Part shown: piece by piece, positions 42,301 to 50,145 of the stretch
Numbering within the stretch: the stretch's first letter is position 1
Layout of the letters: each line of letters begins with the position of its first letter
DNA from: Oscillospiraceae bacterium
Lineage (GTDB): Bacteria > Bacillota > Clostridia > Oscillospirales > Ruminococcaceae
Reading direction: 5' to 3'
Length of the DNA: 64,000 bases
Assembly (NCBI GenBank): GCA_030539275.1
Contig: JAUNSK010000011.1
Coordinates: 50,830-114,829, forward strand
Made by a program: the position numbers and the translations under genes
Notes under the pieces: model-generated
Databases searched by the model: none
What the model was told of the DNA's origin: nothing
The model's input: the letters and a program-made list of their open reading frames with translations, nothing else

Positions 42301-42759
42301 TCAGTCACATTTATCTTCTTTTATCTCTTTAAGTCTGACGCACAGCTTTTCAAGTGCTGTACAGAATACCTCTGCTTCATTGTCATCCAGACAGGAAAAC
42401 AGTTTATATACAAAGTCTTCACTCTCCCCGGGATCTTTTGTATAGATATGCTCTGCCGCCTGCGTTTTCATAAGCCTGATAGCCCGTTTATCGGTCTTGT
42501 CATGTGTGATCTCAAGATAACCCTTTTCTATGAGTCTGTCAACGATCTGTCTCATGCTCTGGTGAGTAACACCTGATATATCCGACAGCTGTTTAAGCGT
42601 AGGCGGTGAATTAAATGCATCGATCATCATAATAGTTACCCACTGCCTGGAGGTTATCCCTTCAAGCCCGCTGTCCATGACCGCCTGCAGTCTGTTGGCA
42701 CAGACAAATATATTCATGTAGGCTATCAGACGTTTATCCATATGTTCAAAATCGTACAT
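42301..42759 (-). CDS. MarR family transcriptional regulator
   Basis: 152 residues from ATG 42759 (GGAGG six bases upstream). The winged-helix core includes GITSRQWVTIMMIDAF, TLKQLSDISGVTHQSMRQIVDRLIEKGYLEI and the wing DKTDKRAIRLMKT. MarR proteins bind palindromes as dimers and release on small-molecule binding. A 13-bp-arm palindrome sits over its own -10, so it is probably autorepressed and co-represses the membrane protein downstream. Confidence 0.93.
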   Translation of the reverse strand: MYDFEHMDKRLIAYMNIFVCANRLQAVMDSGLEGITSRQWVTIMMIDAFNSPPTLKQLSDISGVTHQSMRQIVDRLIEKGYLEITHDKTDKRAIRLMKTQAAEHIYTKDPGESEDFVYKLFSCLDDNEAEVFCTALEKLCVRLKEIKEDKCD

Positions 42760-42778
42760 TATTCTCCTCCTGTAACAC

Positions 42779-42833
42779 AAAGGTAGTATACTTCCTATAT
42801 ATGCAGTATACTACCTTTATGTTTTATTGTCAA
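42779..42833 (-). promoter_or_regulatory. MarR operator and promoter
   Basis: AAAGGTAGTATAC (42779-42791) and GTATACTACCTTT (42806-42818) form a perfect inverted repeat with 14 bases between. On the minus strand, TTGACA (42828-42833), 17 bases, then TATACT (42805-42810); the -10 lies in one arm, so repressor binding would block RNA polymerase. Confidence 0.88.
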
Positions 42834-42881
42834 GAGAATTCTGTTATTTTTTTCAGTTTACAGCCATTATACCTGGACATT

Positions 42882-42918
42882 AAAAAGCCTTCCGCGCAAT
42901 TAAAGCGGAAGGCAGTGT
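42882..42918 (-). terminator. Terminator of metY
   Basis: GCCTTCCGC (42887-42895) pairs with GCGGAAGGC (42905-42913), with a T-run on the minus strand, nine bases after the metY stop. Confidence 0.85.
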
Positions 42919-42926
42919 TAATTATA

Positions 42927-44219
42927 TTATTTATTTTTTACTGCATCAAAGCCGCGTCCGAGATCAGCAATGATATCATCAATATGCTCAGTACCTATTG
43001 AAAGACGGACAGTATTTGGTCTGATACCGCTTTCAAGCAGCTCCTCCTCATTCATCTGACTGTGTGTTGTTGATGCCGGATGAATTACAAGACTCTTGAC
43101 ATCAGCAACATTTGCAAGCAGAGAAAACAGTTCAAGACTCTCGGTAAACTTCCTGGCAGTCTGTGCATCGCCTTTTATGTCAAAGGTAAATATCGACCCT
43201 GCTCCATCCGGAAAATATCTGTCGTAGAGTTCTTTTTCGTGACCCTCTGCCAGTGACGGATGATTAACACGTTCAACCTGCGCATGATTTTTTAAGAAAT
43301 CAACTACTCTGAGTGCATTGTATACATGACGTTCTACACGCAGTGAAAGTGTCTCAAGTCCCTGAAGCAGCAGAAATGAGTTAAATGGAGAAATGACTGC
43401 TCCCTGATCTCTCATAAGTGTTGTGCGTATCTTCATGATATATGCGATATTCCCGCATGCCTCGCTGAATACAACACCATGGTATGACGGATTTGGTTTT
43501 GTGATACCCGGGAACTTGTCATTTGCGCTCCAGTCAAATTTTCCGCTGTCAATGATAACTCCGCCCATTACCGTTCCATGTCCGCCGATGAACTTTGTAG
43601 CCGAATGTACTACAATGTCTGCACCGTGTTCAATAGGTCTTATCAGAAACGGTGTCGCAAATGTGGAATCAACAATAAACGGTATCCCGTTTCTGTGTGC
43701 AGCATCAGCTATAGCTTCAAGATCAATAACATCTGAGTTGGGATTGCCGAGTGTTTCAGCGTATATGAGCTTTGTGTTTTCTTTAATAGCTGCCTCAAAG
43801 TTTGCCGGATCAGAAGGATCAACAAATGTAACTGATATTCCCTGTTCTCTTAGTGTATTTGCAAACAGATTATATGTTCCGCCGTAAAGATCAACGCTTG
43901 ATACGATATGATCTCCGGCACGTGCAATATTCTGTACTGCATAAGTTATCGCAGCCGAACCGCTTGCTGTCGCAAGTGCCGCAGCACCGCCCTCGAGGGC
44001 AGCGATTCTCTTCTCAAATACGTCCGAAGTCGGATTCATAAGACGTGTGTATATGTTGCCGGGTTCACTGAGGCTGAATCTTCCGGCTGCCTGATCTGAA
44101 TCTGCAAATACATATGAAGTTGTAGCATAGATAGGTACTGCTCTTGCATCTGTTGCCGGATCAGGTGTCTCCTGTCCGACATGTACCTGAAGTGTTTCAA
44201 ATTTATATTTATTACTCAT
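42927..44219 (-). CDS. metY: O-acetylhomoserine sulfhydrylase (MetY), PLP-dependent
   Basis: 430 residues. Cys/Met-metabolism PLP family: the PLP-binding Lys is in VVHSATKFIGGHG (near residue 208), preceded by the phosphate-binding ALATASGSAAITYA and PFIVDSTFATPFL. The ends SLVIHPASTTHSQ and PNTVRLSIGTEHIDD are typical. The length of about 430, rather than about 390, favours MetY over MetB/MetC. It makes homocysteine from O-acetylhomoserine and sulfide. Monocistronic, it has its own promoter and a 145-base leader. GAGAGG precedes the ATG. Confidence 0.94.
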   Translation of the reverse strand: MSNKYKFETLQVHVGQETPDPATDARAVPIYATTSYVFADSDQAAGRFSLSEPGNIYTRLMNPTSDVFEKRIAALEGGAAALATASGSAAITYAVQNIARAGDHIVSSVDLYGGTYNLFANTLREQGISVTFVDPSDPANFEAAIKENTKLIYAETLGNPNSDVIDLEAIADAAHRNGIPFIVDSTFATPFLIRPIEHGADIVVHSATKFIGGHGTVMGGVIIDSGKFDWSANDKFPGITKPNPSYHGVVFSEACGNIAYIMKIRTTLMRDQGAVISPFNSFLLLQGLETLSLRVERHVYNALRVVDFLKNHAQVERVNHPSLAEGHEKELYDRYFPDGAGSIFTFDIKGDAQTARKFTESLELFSLLANVADVKSLVIHPASTTHSQMNEEELLESGIRPNTVRLSIGTEHIDDIIADLGRGFDAVKNK

Positions 44220-44402
44220 TATAAAATTTTCCTCTCTTACGAATTTTTTTTTACTTAAGTTATGATAAAATATGATTCATTAACTTCAGCACATTCGTCC
44301 GAAACGGAAATTGGCTCTCACCAGACTTACAAATATCTTCTCCATATATCACACATCCTTTTAGAATAATGTGATTATATCATACATATCCTATAAAGTC
44401 AA
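44220..44402 (-). promoter_or_regulatory. metY promoter and long leader
   Basis: TTGACT (44397-44402), 17 bases, TATAAT (44374-44379) on the minus strand, then about 145 transcribed bases before the ATG. Within the leader, a TCTGGTGAGAGCC segment and a small TCCG-TTT-CGGA hairpin (44304-44314) stand out. I do not recognise a SAM riboswitch or a complete T-box. The leader may still be regulatory. Confidence 0.55.
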
Positions 44403-44451
44403 TAGGTTTTATTAACTTTATATATAAAAATTTCAGAAACTGCAAACAAAA

Positions 44452-44477
44452 AAAGCCATCAGAAAACTGATGACTTT
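44452..44477 (-). terminator. Terminator of the AIM24-family gene
   Basis: AAAGCCATCAG (44452-44462) pairs with CTGATGACTTT (44467-44477) around AAAA, with a T-run on the minus strand. Confidence 0.88.
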
Positions 44478-44500
44478 CATATGTACAAATTATGCTTTTA

Positions 44501-45181
44501 TTATCCCTTTGATACTATACCCCTGACCCATGCACCAAGAGCACTTGGATTTCTTGTCTGTATCAGAATAAATCCAGGACCTCTGAAACGGCATACAAGA
44601 CATTCACCTGACATAATGCTTGACATCCAGCCGTTTGATGCCTTTTCAATTTTATAATCCATTGTATCGACCCATGCTACAAGATGTCCGTTATCTATAA
44701 CAACCTCTTCGCCTGCTGCTAAATCTATTCTGTGTACTGCACCATAGCTGCTCAGGAACACTGTGCCTGTTCCGTTTATCCCAAGAACGAACAGACCTGC
44801 ACGTGAAAACAGACCCTGTGCCAGATTCTGAACTGCAGTTGAAACATTTATATTGCAGGTTGATGCAAGATATCCGTTTTTCTGAACCCTGAGTCCGTAT
44901 GAACCGTTAAGCTGCAGATCATGTATTGCACCAGGAAGTGCCGGTGCAAACAGAACCTGTCCGCTTCCCTTTGTAGCAGCTACCTCCTGAAAGAAGAAGC
45001 TTTCACCGGCAAGCATTTTTCTGGCAAGTCCGCCGAGGACGCTGCCCTTGAGCGCTCCGTTTATTTCAAGTGTCGGAGACATAGCGACCATTGCATCAGA
45101 TTCTGCCCTGACTGTTTCTCCGGGACCGAGCTGACACTCGAGAAGAGGAAATGCATCCCTGTATAATATCTGATATTTCAT
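44501..45181 (-). CDS. AIM24/TIGR00266 family protein
   Basis: 226 residues from ATG 45181 (AAGGGAG upstream). It is a beta-rich protein with the family's start (YQILYRDAFPLLECQLGPGE) and glycine-rich strands, including LARKMLAGESFFFQEV, GINGTGTVFLSSYGAV and ECLVCRFRGPGFILIQTRN. The bacterial family is widespread and of unknown biochemical role; the mitochondrial namesake helps organise inner-membrane complexes. It is monocistronic. Confidence 0.9.
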   Translation of the reverse strand: MKYQILYRDAFPLLECQLGPGETVRAESDAMVAMSPTLEINGALKGSVLGGLARKMLAGESFFFQEVAATKGSGQVLFAPALPGAIHDLQLNGSYGLRVQKNGYLASTCNINVSTAVQNLAQGLFSRAGLFVLGINGTGTVFLSSYGAVHRIDLAAGEEVVIDNGHLVAWVDTMDYKIEKASNGWMSSIMSGECLVCRFRGPGFILIQTRNPSALGAWVRGIVSKG

Positions 45182-45352
45182 TTTATTACTCCCTTTCAAT
45201 TTGCATTAGTAAAATTTTACAAATGTGTGTTGATTTTCGGTTTATTTTTCTGTTACATATTATATATCGACTAAAAGATACTTAATTAAATAATATTATA
45301 ACATATTTCAGAGATCCATACCACTAAAATACTCCGTTAATAATATTCTTAC

Positions 45353-45397
45353 TTGAAAGCATACAAAACCTATGTTATAATAGTACAAAGATGTACT
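45353..45397 (+). promoter_or_regulatory. Promoter and possible operator of the Rrf2 regulator
   Basis: TTGAAA (45353-45358), 17 bases, TATAAT (45376-45381). Directly at the start site, AGTACA (45382-45387) and TGTACT (45392-45397) form an inverted repeat with four bases between, a plausible autorepression site. Confidence 0.7.
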
Positions 45398-45420
45398 GAG
45401 TAAAGAAAGGACAGATAAAT

Positions 45421-45858
45421 ATGAAAATTTCAACAAAAGGAAGATACTCTCTGAGAATGCTCCTGGACCTTGCTACGAATCAGTCAGACAACTATGTCGC
45501 ACTGAAGGATATTGCCGCAAGACAGGGTATTTCAAAAAAATATCTTGAACAGATAGTGCCTATGCTTAACAAGTCAGGACTCCTTAAGACCAACAGAGGC
45601 TATCAGGGCGGTTATATGCTCACAAAGAGTGCAGCCGACTATACAGTCGGTGAGATACTCAGGGTAACAGAAGGCAGTCTTGCTCCTGTGTCCTGCCTTG
45701 ACTTTGAGCCCAACGAATGCCCGCGCGCAGACAGATGCATGACACTGAGTGTGTGGGAAGGGCTCTATAAGACAGTAACACAGTATCTGGACTCGATAAC
45801 GCTGCAGGATATTATCGATTCAAACAAAGCTCTCAGGGCAGATGAATACTGTATCTGA
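45421..45858 (+). CDS. Rrf2 family transcriptional regulator (IscR/CymR-like)
   Basis: 145 residues. The winged-helix N-terminus (MKISTKGRYSLRMLLDLA, KDIAARQGISKKYLEQIV, TNRGYQGGYMLTK) and the C-terminal segment CLDFEPNECPRADRCMT, with three Cys spaced as in IscR-type Rrf2 proteins, suggest an Fe-S cluster or thiol-based sensor. It lies near metY but is divergent from it and separated by the AIM24 gene, so control of cysteine/sulfur or Fe-S genes is possible. AAAGGA precedes the ATG. Confidence 0.9.
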   Translation: MKISTKGRYSLRMLLDLATNQSDNYVALKDIAARQGISKKYLEQIVPMLNKSGLLKTNRGYQGGYMLTKSAADYTVGEILRVTEGSLAPVSCLDFEPNECPRADRCMTLSVWEGLYKTVTQYLDSITLQDIIDSNKALRADEYCI

Positions 45859-45883
45859 AACTCTGAAAATCTACTTAAAATGA

Positions 45884-45930
45884 TCCGTATGTTAAGCTTT
45901 TTAAAGTTGTCAGCATACGGACCTTTTTTT
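45884..45930 (+). terminator. Terminator of the Rrf2 gene
   Basis: TCCGTATG (45884-45891) pairs with CATACGGA (45914-45921), followed by CCTTTTTTT. Confidence 0.85.
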
Positions 45931-46006
45931 AGTTTTTCTGTTTGTACGATAATAATATTCAGATCTATATCATAAGACTGACAGTCTCAGTATGAAACAT
46001 TGAAAC

Positions 46007-46046
46007 AAAAACGGCACCGCAGTCATCAGACAGCAGTGCCGTTTTT
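46007..46046 (-). terminator. Terminator of the tRNA operon
   Basis: AAAAACGGCAC (46007-46017) pairs with GTGCCGTTTTT (46036-46046). On the minus strand it lies 13 bases after the last tRNA and exits into a T-run. Confidence 0.88.
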
Positions 46047-46059
46047 GATAAAAAAGAAA

Positions 46060-46132
46060 TGGGAACAATAGGGCTCGAACCTATGACCCTCTGCTTGTAA
46101 GGCAGATGCTCTCCCAGCTGAGCTATGCTCCC
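46060..46132 (-). tRNA. tRNA-Val (anticodon TAC)
   Basis: 73-base cloverleaf. The acceptor GGGAGCA pairs with TGTTCCC, the anticodon loop is CTTACAA and the T-arm is TAGGTTCGAGCCCTA. CCA is not encoded. It is the last of five tRNAs in one minus-strand cluster and identical in sequence to the first. Confidence 0.97.
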
Positions 46133-46167
46133 ATTTTTGTTGTTGCCCAGTCTTAATGACTGGAAAG

Positions 46168-46238
46168 AGGCGCCAGCCGGATTTGAACCGGCGATCAAGG
46201 TGTTGCAGACCTACGCCTTACCACTTGGCTATAGCGCC
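46168..46238 (-). tRNA. tRNA-Cys (anticodon GCA)
   Basis: 71 bases. The acceptor GGCGCTA pairs with TGGCGCC (one G-T pair), the anticodon loop is CTGCAAC and the T-arm is CCGGTTCAAATCCGG. CCA is not encoded. Confidence 0.97.
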
Positions 46239-46245
46239 TTATAAG

Positions 46246-46318
46246 AGCGGATTACGAGGCTCGAACTCGCTACCTCCACCTTGGCAAGGTGGCGCTCTAC
46301 CAGATGAGCTAAATCCGC
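46246..46318 (-). tRNA. tRNA-Gly (anticodon GCC)
   Basis: 73 bases. The acceptor GCGGATT pairs with AATCCGC, the anticodon loop is TTGCCAA and the T-arm is CGAGTTCGAGCCTCG. CCA is not encoded. Confidence 0.97.
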
Positions 46319-46327
46319 AATGAAAAA

Positions 46328-46401
46328 CGACCTGGATGGGAATCGAACCCACGACCTCTAGCGTGACAGGCTAGCGTTCTAACCGGCTGAACTACCAGGC
46401 C
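46328..46401 (-). tRNA. tRNA-Asp (anticodon GTC)
   Basis: 74 bases. The acceptor GGCCTGG pairs with CCAGGTC (one G-T pair), the anticodon loop is CTGTCAC, the T-arm is TGGGTTCGATTCCCA and the discriminator is G. CCA is not encoded. Confidence 0.97.
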
Positions 46402-46409
46402 AAAAATAA

Positions 46410-46482
46410 TGGGAACAATAGGGCTCGAACCTATGACCCTCTGCTTGTAAGGCAGATGCTCTCCCAGCTGAGCTATGCTCCC
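46410..46482 (-). tRNA. tRNA-Val (anticodon TAC), second copy
   Basis: Same 73-base sequence as the tRNA at 46060-46132. It is first in the cluster order Val-Asp-Gly-Cys-Val. Confidence 0.97.
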
Positions 46483-46532
46483 ATCATTATTCCGGGACTA
46501 AAAATTTACCATAAATCCCGAGAACATGATTA

Positions 46533-46561
46533 ATTATACACGATAAAATTAATATTGTCAA
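46533..46561 (-). promoter_or_regulatory. Promoter of the tRNA cluster
   Basis: Minus strand: TTGACA (46556-46561), 17 bases, TATAAT (46533-46538), a consensus promoter about 50 bases before the first tRNA. Confidence 0.85.
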
Positions 46562-46580
46562 TACCTTTTTTAAATATTTT

Positions 46581-47450
46581 TTATCTGATAAGCTTTCTCA
46601 GATCATCACTTGAAAACAGATAATTTTTATTACAGAAATGACACTTTACTTCTGTCTCTTCCTGTTCATCTGCCATTGAGTTAAGCTCATCTCTGCCCAG
46701 ACTTATAAGTGCATTTCTCACTCTGTCCTTGCTGCAGTCACACTTGTATGATACCTTTGATTCATCAAGGATATTAGGATTGAGTCCATCCAGAAGCCTG
46801 AGTGAGAGTTCTTCCATAGTAATGCCCTGCGACATCATCTGGGTAACCGAACTGATATTTCTGATATTGTTTTCTATCGTGTCAATAACGCTTTCAGACG
46901 CAAAAGGAAGCAGCTGAACGATATAACCGCCTGCTACATTTACACTAAGGTCAGGGTTTACAAGAACACCAAGTCCGCATACAGTTGGTATCTGCTCGCT
47001 TGATGCATAATAGTTTACTATATCCTCGGCAATTTCTCCTGATACTATCGGAACTGTTCCTACATACGGCTCCTTGAGACCCATATCCTTGACTACAGAA
47101 AGTGTTCCCTGCTTACCGACAGCACCTGACACATCAAGCTTGCCGTACTTGTTGAGAGGTATTTCTACTACCGGATTGCTGACGTAGCTCTTGACATTTC
47201 CCTTGTAATCTGCAACGGCAATAAGAACTCCGGTCGGACCCTTGCCGTCCATCCTGAGAGTAACAGAATCACCTTTGTTTTTCAGAGAATATCCGATTAG
47301 TGAAGCAGCTGTAGAAAGCCTTCCGAGAGCTGCTGTAACCACCGCTGATGTTTCATGTATTTTTTCTATTTTTCCTACAATATCAGTTGTATCCACAGCA
47401 ATAGCGACTGCAGATGCATCAGCTGAAATGGCTCTTTTTAAAATTCCCAT
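46581..47450 (-). CDS. hslO: Redox-regulated chaperone Hsp33
   Basis: 289 residues from ATG 47450 (MGILKRAISADAS; GAGGT upstream). The substrate-binding N-terminal domain has typical segments (PTGVLIAVADYKGNVKSYVS, GKQGTLSVVKDMGLKEPYVG). The C-terminal zinc switch is intact: CDC near residue 237 and CHFC near residue 270, the C-x-C...C-x-x-C set. Oxidation releases zinc and turns on holdase activity in the cytosol. It is the last of a three-gene run with a methyltransferase and a YerC-like regulator. Confidence 0.96.
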   Translation of the reverse strand: MGILKRAISADASAVAIAVDTTDIVGKIEKIHETSAVVTAALGRLSTAASLIGYSLKNKGDSVTLRMDGKGPTGVLIAVADYKGNVKSYVSNPVVEIPLNKYGKLDVSGAVGKQGTLSVVKDMGLKEPYVGTVPIVSGEIAEDIVNYYASSEQIPTVCGLGVLVNPDLSVNVAGGYIVQLLPFASESVIDTIENNIRNISSVTQMMSQGITMEELSLRLLDGLNPNILDESKVSYKCDCSKDRVRNALISLGRDELNSMADEQEETEVKCHFCNKNYLFSSDDLRKLIR

Positions 47451-47491
47451 AAAATAAGACCTCACTAAAATATATTATGAATTGTGGTAAC

Positions 47492-48244
47492 TTATGACTT
47501 CTTCCGTGCCACGTATATCACTCGCTGACTTTTTTCATGCACGGGATCCATACTGTCATCATCAAAATGTGCTGCTATTTCAAATCCGGCATTGATGAGC
47601 AGATCATCCATTTGCTCTGTTTCGAGTGCTATTTCGGAAATTGTCTGCGTGAATCGTTTGTAATAATTATTTTCTGTCTTTTCAAAAAAGTCAAGGCATA
47701 TTTCTACACTTTTGTCATCATTATTATAAAAATTCTGCCAGGCACAAAATACCTGGTCATTTTCAAAAGTAAATGCATTGTTTCCTAATACTTCCCTGTG
47801 TTTATATACAGTATTTGCATCAAAAATAAATACACCGCCGCACTCCAGAAACAGATATGCACGTTCTATTGTCTTTTGTATATCCTTTGCACAAGACAAA
47901 TGATTTATGCTGTCAAGTGCACAAATTATTATGTCTGCATTTCCGTAAAGCTCAAACTCTCTCATATCCTGACACACGTACTGTATATCAGAACCCGAAT
48001 CATATTTCTTGTCCATTGCCTCACCCAGCATATCTTCTGAGTTGTCAATGCCTGTTACATCGTATCCGAGCTCACAGAACTCCTCTGACAGACTTCCTGT
48101 ACCGCAGGCCAGATCCACAAGGTAATTTCCGCCCGATTTTTTATATTTTTTTATCAGGATGTCAAAATACAAAGCACGTTTATGATACTCAACGTTTTTT
48201 GTAAGCCCGTCATAATAGAACGCAAAATCAGAGTATTTACTCAT
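47492..48244 (-). CDS. Class I SAM-dependent methyltransferase
   Basis: 250 residues, Rossmann-fold methyltransferase. Motif I is LVDLACGTGSLSEEF, motif II DVTGIDNSEDML, then YVCQDMREFEL and the strand ADIIICALDSINHL. The start MSKYSDFAFYYDGLTKNVEY is typical of a widespread clostridial family. The substrate is unknown. Its ATG overlaps the end of the YerC-like gene by eight bases, so translation is coupled. Hsp33 follows 41 bases later. Confidence 0.9.
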   Translation of the reverse strand: MSKYSDFAFYYDGLTKNVEYHKRALYFDILIKKYKKSGGNYLVDLACGTGSLSEEFCELGYDVTGIDNSEDMLGEAMDKKYDSGSDIQYVCQDMREFELYGNADIIICALDSINHLSCAKDIQKTIERAYLFLECGGVFIFDANTVYKHREVLGNNAFTFENDQVFCAWQNFYNNDDKSVEICLDFFEKTENNYYKRFTQTISEIALETEQMDDLLINAGFEIAAHFDDDSMDPVHEKSQRVIYVARKKS

Positions 48245-48542
48245 TTTTACCTTCCTTATCGGCCAGTCTGCTGAAAACTACATTATAGCCGTCACAGCCA
48301 TAATTAAGTGATCTGTTTACGCGGCTGATCGTTGCTGTACTTGCTCCTGTTTCATTAACTATATCATTATATACATAATGCTCGCTGAGCATTTTTGCGA
48401 CCTGCAGTCTCTGTGCCATTGCCTTTATTTCAAGAACTGTACAGAGATCTTCAAAAAACTTGTAGCATTCGTCTACAGTTTCAAGACAAAGTATTGCTTC
48501 AAAGAGTCCGTCCGTATTTTTGTCCTTTATTTTACTGTTCAT
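48237..48542 (-). CDS. YerC/TrpR-like transcriptional regulator
   Basis: 101 residues from ATG 48542 (AAGGTG six bases upstream; an ATG at 48548 is too close to the site). TrpR/YerC superfamily: FFEDLCTVLEIKAMAQRLQVAKML, then the helix-turn-helix YNDIVNETGASTATISRVNRSLNYG. It is the first gene in the run with the methyltransferase and Hsp33. Target genes are unknown. Confidence 0.9.
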   Translation of the reverse strand: MNSKIKDKNTDGLFEAILCLETVDECYKFFEDLCTVLEIKAMAQRLQVAKMLSEHYVYNDIVNETGASTATISRVNRSLNYGCDGYNVVFSRLADKEGKNE

Positions 48543-48736
48543 AGCCATCACCTTATACTTTCGCAAACATATTTTTATACAATAATTATATCTCTATTTT
48601 AGCACACTGAACTATAAAAGTAAAGTTTTAATATAAAGAAAATATTAATTATGCAGTTATACTTCACAATAATTCTTCTCCTGTCAGAATTCCATAATAT
48701 AACAGATATCATTTTAACGGTTTACGTGTCTGTATA

Positions 48737-48765
48737 TTGATTAATATCTGTTTTTGTGATATAAT
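48737..48765 (+). promoter_or_regulatory. Promoter of the 100-residue protein gene
   Basis: TTGATT (48737-48742), 17 bases, TATAAT (48760-48765), followed by GAAAGGA and ATG 48807. The rest of the 48567-48736 gap is AT-rich with no feature that I can support. Confidence 0.7.
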
Positions 48766-48806
48766 CATTCCTGACAAGACATTAAACCGAGAAAGGATTA
48801 ATTAAA

Positions 48807-49109
48807 ATGGATTTAAACGATATTATGGGTATGATGGGCAGTATGCCGGGAGTTGCTGACAAAGCAAACGAAATGCTGGCTGGCGGATTTGATTTCAGTG
48901 CTTTCATTTCTGACGATTTTGTGAGAGAATACACTGACTTTTCATCAGCAAAAGACATGATTGACAACTGTGGATTTTCAGTAAAGTCACTTGATGACAT
49001 CATGAGTATCTCACCGGATAAGCTCAATGCTTTTGTCAAGGAACATACAAAATTTGAATCGCCTCAGCAGATGATAGACGCTGTTACCGCACAGCTGTTT
49101 TCTAAATAA
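48807..49109 (+). CDS. Unknown 100-residue protein
   Basis: Not recognised. It is soluble and acidic, opening MDLNDIMGMMGSMPGVADK with Met/Gly-rich character, then two helical segments with a related pattern (SAKDMIDNCGFSVKSLDDIM and SPQQMIDAVTAQLF). It is a single gene with its own promoter and terminator, so it is probably a real small protein of Ruminococcus-type genomes. Confidence 0.75.
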   Translation: MDLNDIMGMMGSMPGVADKANEMLAGGFDFSAFISDDFVREYTDFSSAKDMIDNCGFSVKSLDDIMSISPDKLNAFVKEHTKFESPQQMIDAVTAQLFSK

Positions 49110-49111
49110 TC

Positions 49112-50131
49112 TTATGAGCCGCTTAAGGTGTTTTCCTGAGCGGCTTTTTTTATTTCGAATACACACAAAAAGTCCTGCATCGTATCATTTACAGCACTGT
49201 TGTGGAAGCCCAGTGCAAATGTCTCTGTGTATTTTCTGAGATACGATATAAGTGCAGGATTATCAAGAAGCTGCATATACCCGCAAAAAGCCTTTCGGGC
49301 TGCATCATATGCATGTTCCTCAGAAACAAGCTGAAATTCACTTGTAAGCTGCAGACAGTCAAGCTTTGTGATCTCAAGTGTTTTAAGCGGTTTATGTGCA
49401 ATTGCTGCTGCCAGTGCGTTTATCAGAACCACTTCGCAGATATTGAACAGCTGTGTTGAATAATCCACCGAATACTTTGCTCCGTGCTGCTCAAGAAGTG
49501 CATCCAGTTCTTCCTTTTTAAACAGTCTGCAGAACTGATTTTCAAACATAAGTGATGTATAGTATTTTTTTATATACAGCACACCCCTGAGCCCCAGCCA
49601 GTTTCCATACAGAAGCGGATAATCGATCGCAGCCGGAATATTCTGCGGAGCAAACTTGAAATCATAGTGCAGATAATACTGATCAAACACCTTGAGTATC
49701 GTATCTGTGTACTCCTGACTTTTTACCTCAAGCCTTGTTTCATACACCTTTCTGAAAATAACTCTTGTCTCCTGAAAGTACTTCCATATAAGAGAACGTC
49801 CGTTCTCATATGCCGACTCAATTGAGTTGTTTTCCAGATAAACTACACATGCATCTGCATCAGGAAGGCTCAGAAAAAAGACATCACATGCAAACAGAAC
49901 AGATTCAAACAGTGTCTGGGATGTTTTGACCGGCAGAGAACTGCTGTTTCCTTTTGTAAAAGCAGTTGCAGTATTTTTGAAGAGTTCATTTATTTTGTTT
50001 CGTATTTCCATCAGTTTCTGAGGACTCAGTATTCCGTTTATCGAGCACTGTGCAAGCAGTGAAAGCGTATAATTTTCATTGTCAGTTTTTTTCGGATCAA
50101 TATGTTTTGTATCATGAAGCTGCAGTTCCAT
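49112..50131 (-). CDS. DUF6179-like protein
   Basis: 339 residues, helix-rich and soluble, with no catalytic motif seen. The length, the partner gene just upstream and segments such as YDFKFAPQNIPAAIDYPLLY fit the DUF6179 family as I remember it, which pairs with DUF6323 in clostridia. The function is unknown. It starts 14 bases after the DUF6323-like gene and has GGAGAG upstream. Confidence 0.75.
   Translation of the reverse strand: MELQLHDTKHIDPKKTDNENYTLSLLAQCSINGILSPQKLMEIRNKINELFKNTATAFTKGNSSSLPVKTSQTLFESVLFACDVFFLSLPDADACVVYLENNSIESAYENGRSLIWKYFQETRVIFRKVYETRLEVKSQEYTDTILKVFDQYYLHYDFKFAPQNIPAAIDYPLLYGNWLGLRGVLYIKKYYTSLMFENQFCRLFKKEELDALLEQHGAKYSVDYSTQLFNICEVVLINALAAAIAHKPLKTLEITKLDCLQLTSEFQLVSEEHAYDAARKAFCGYMQLLDNPALISYLRKYTETFALGFHNSAVNDTMQDFLCVFEIKKAAQENTLSGS
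49117..49150 (+). terminator. Terminator after the 100-residue gene
   Basis: AGCCGCTTAAGG (49117-49128) pairs with CCTGAGCGGCT (49135-49145) with one bulge, followed by TTTTTT. It overlaps the last codons of the convergent gene. Confidence 0.85.
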
Positions 50132-50145
50132 TCAGGTCTCTCCTT

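Noticed and set aside
44220-44402. SAM-I riboswitch or T-box upstream of metY
   Set aside because: The conserved SAM-I core (GAGGG...ACTGGCCC...GGCAACC type) and the T-box GGTGG.ACCGCG element are not present.
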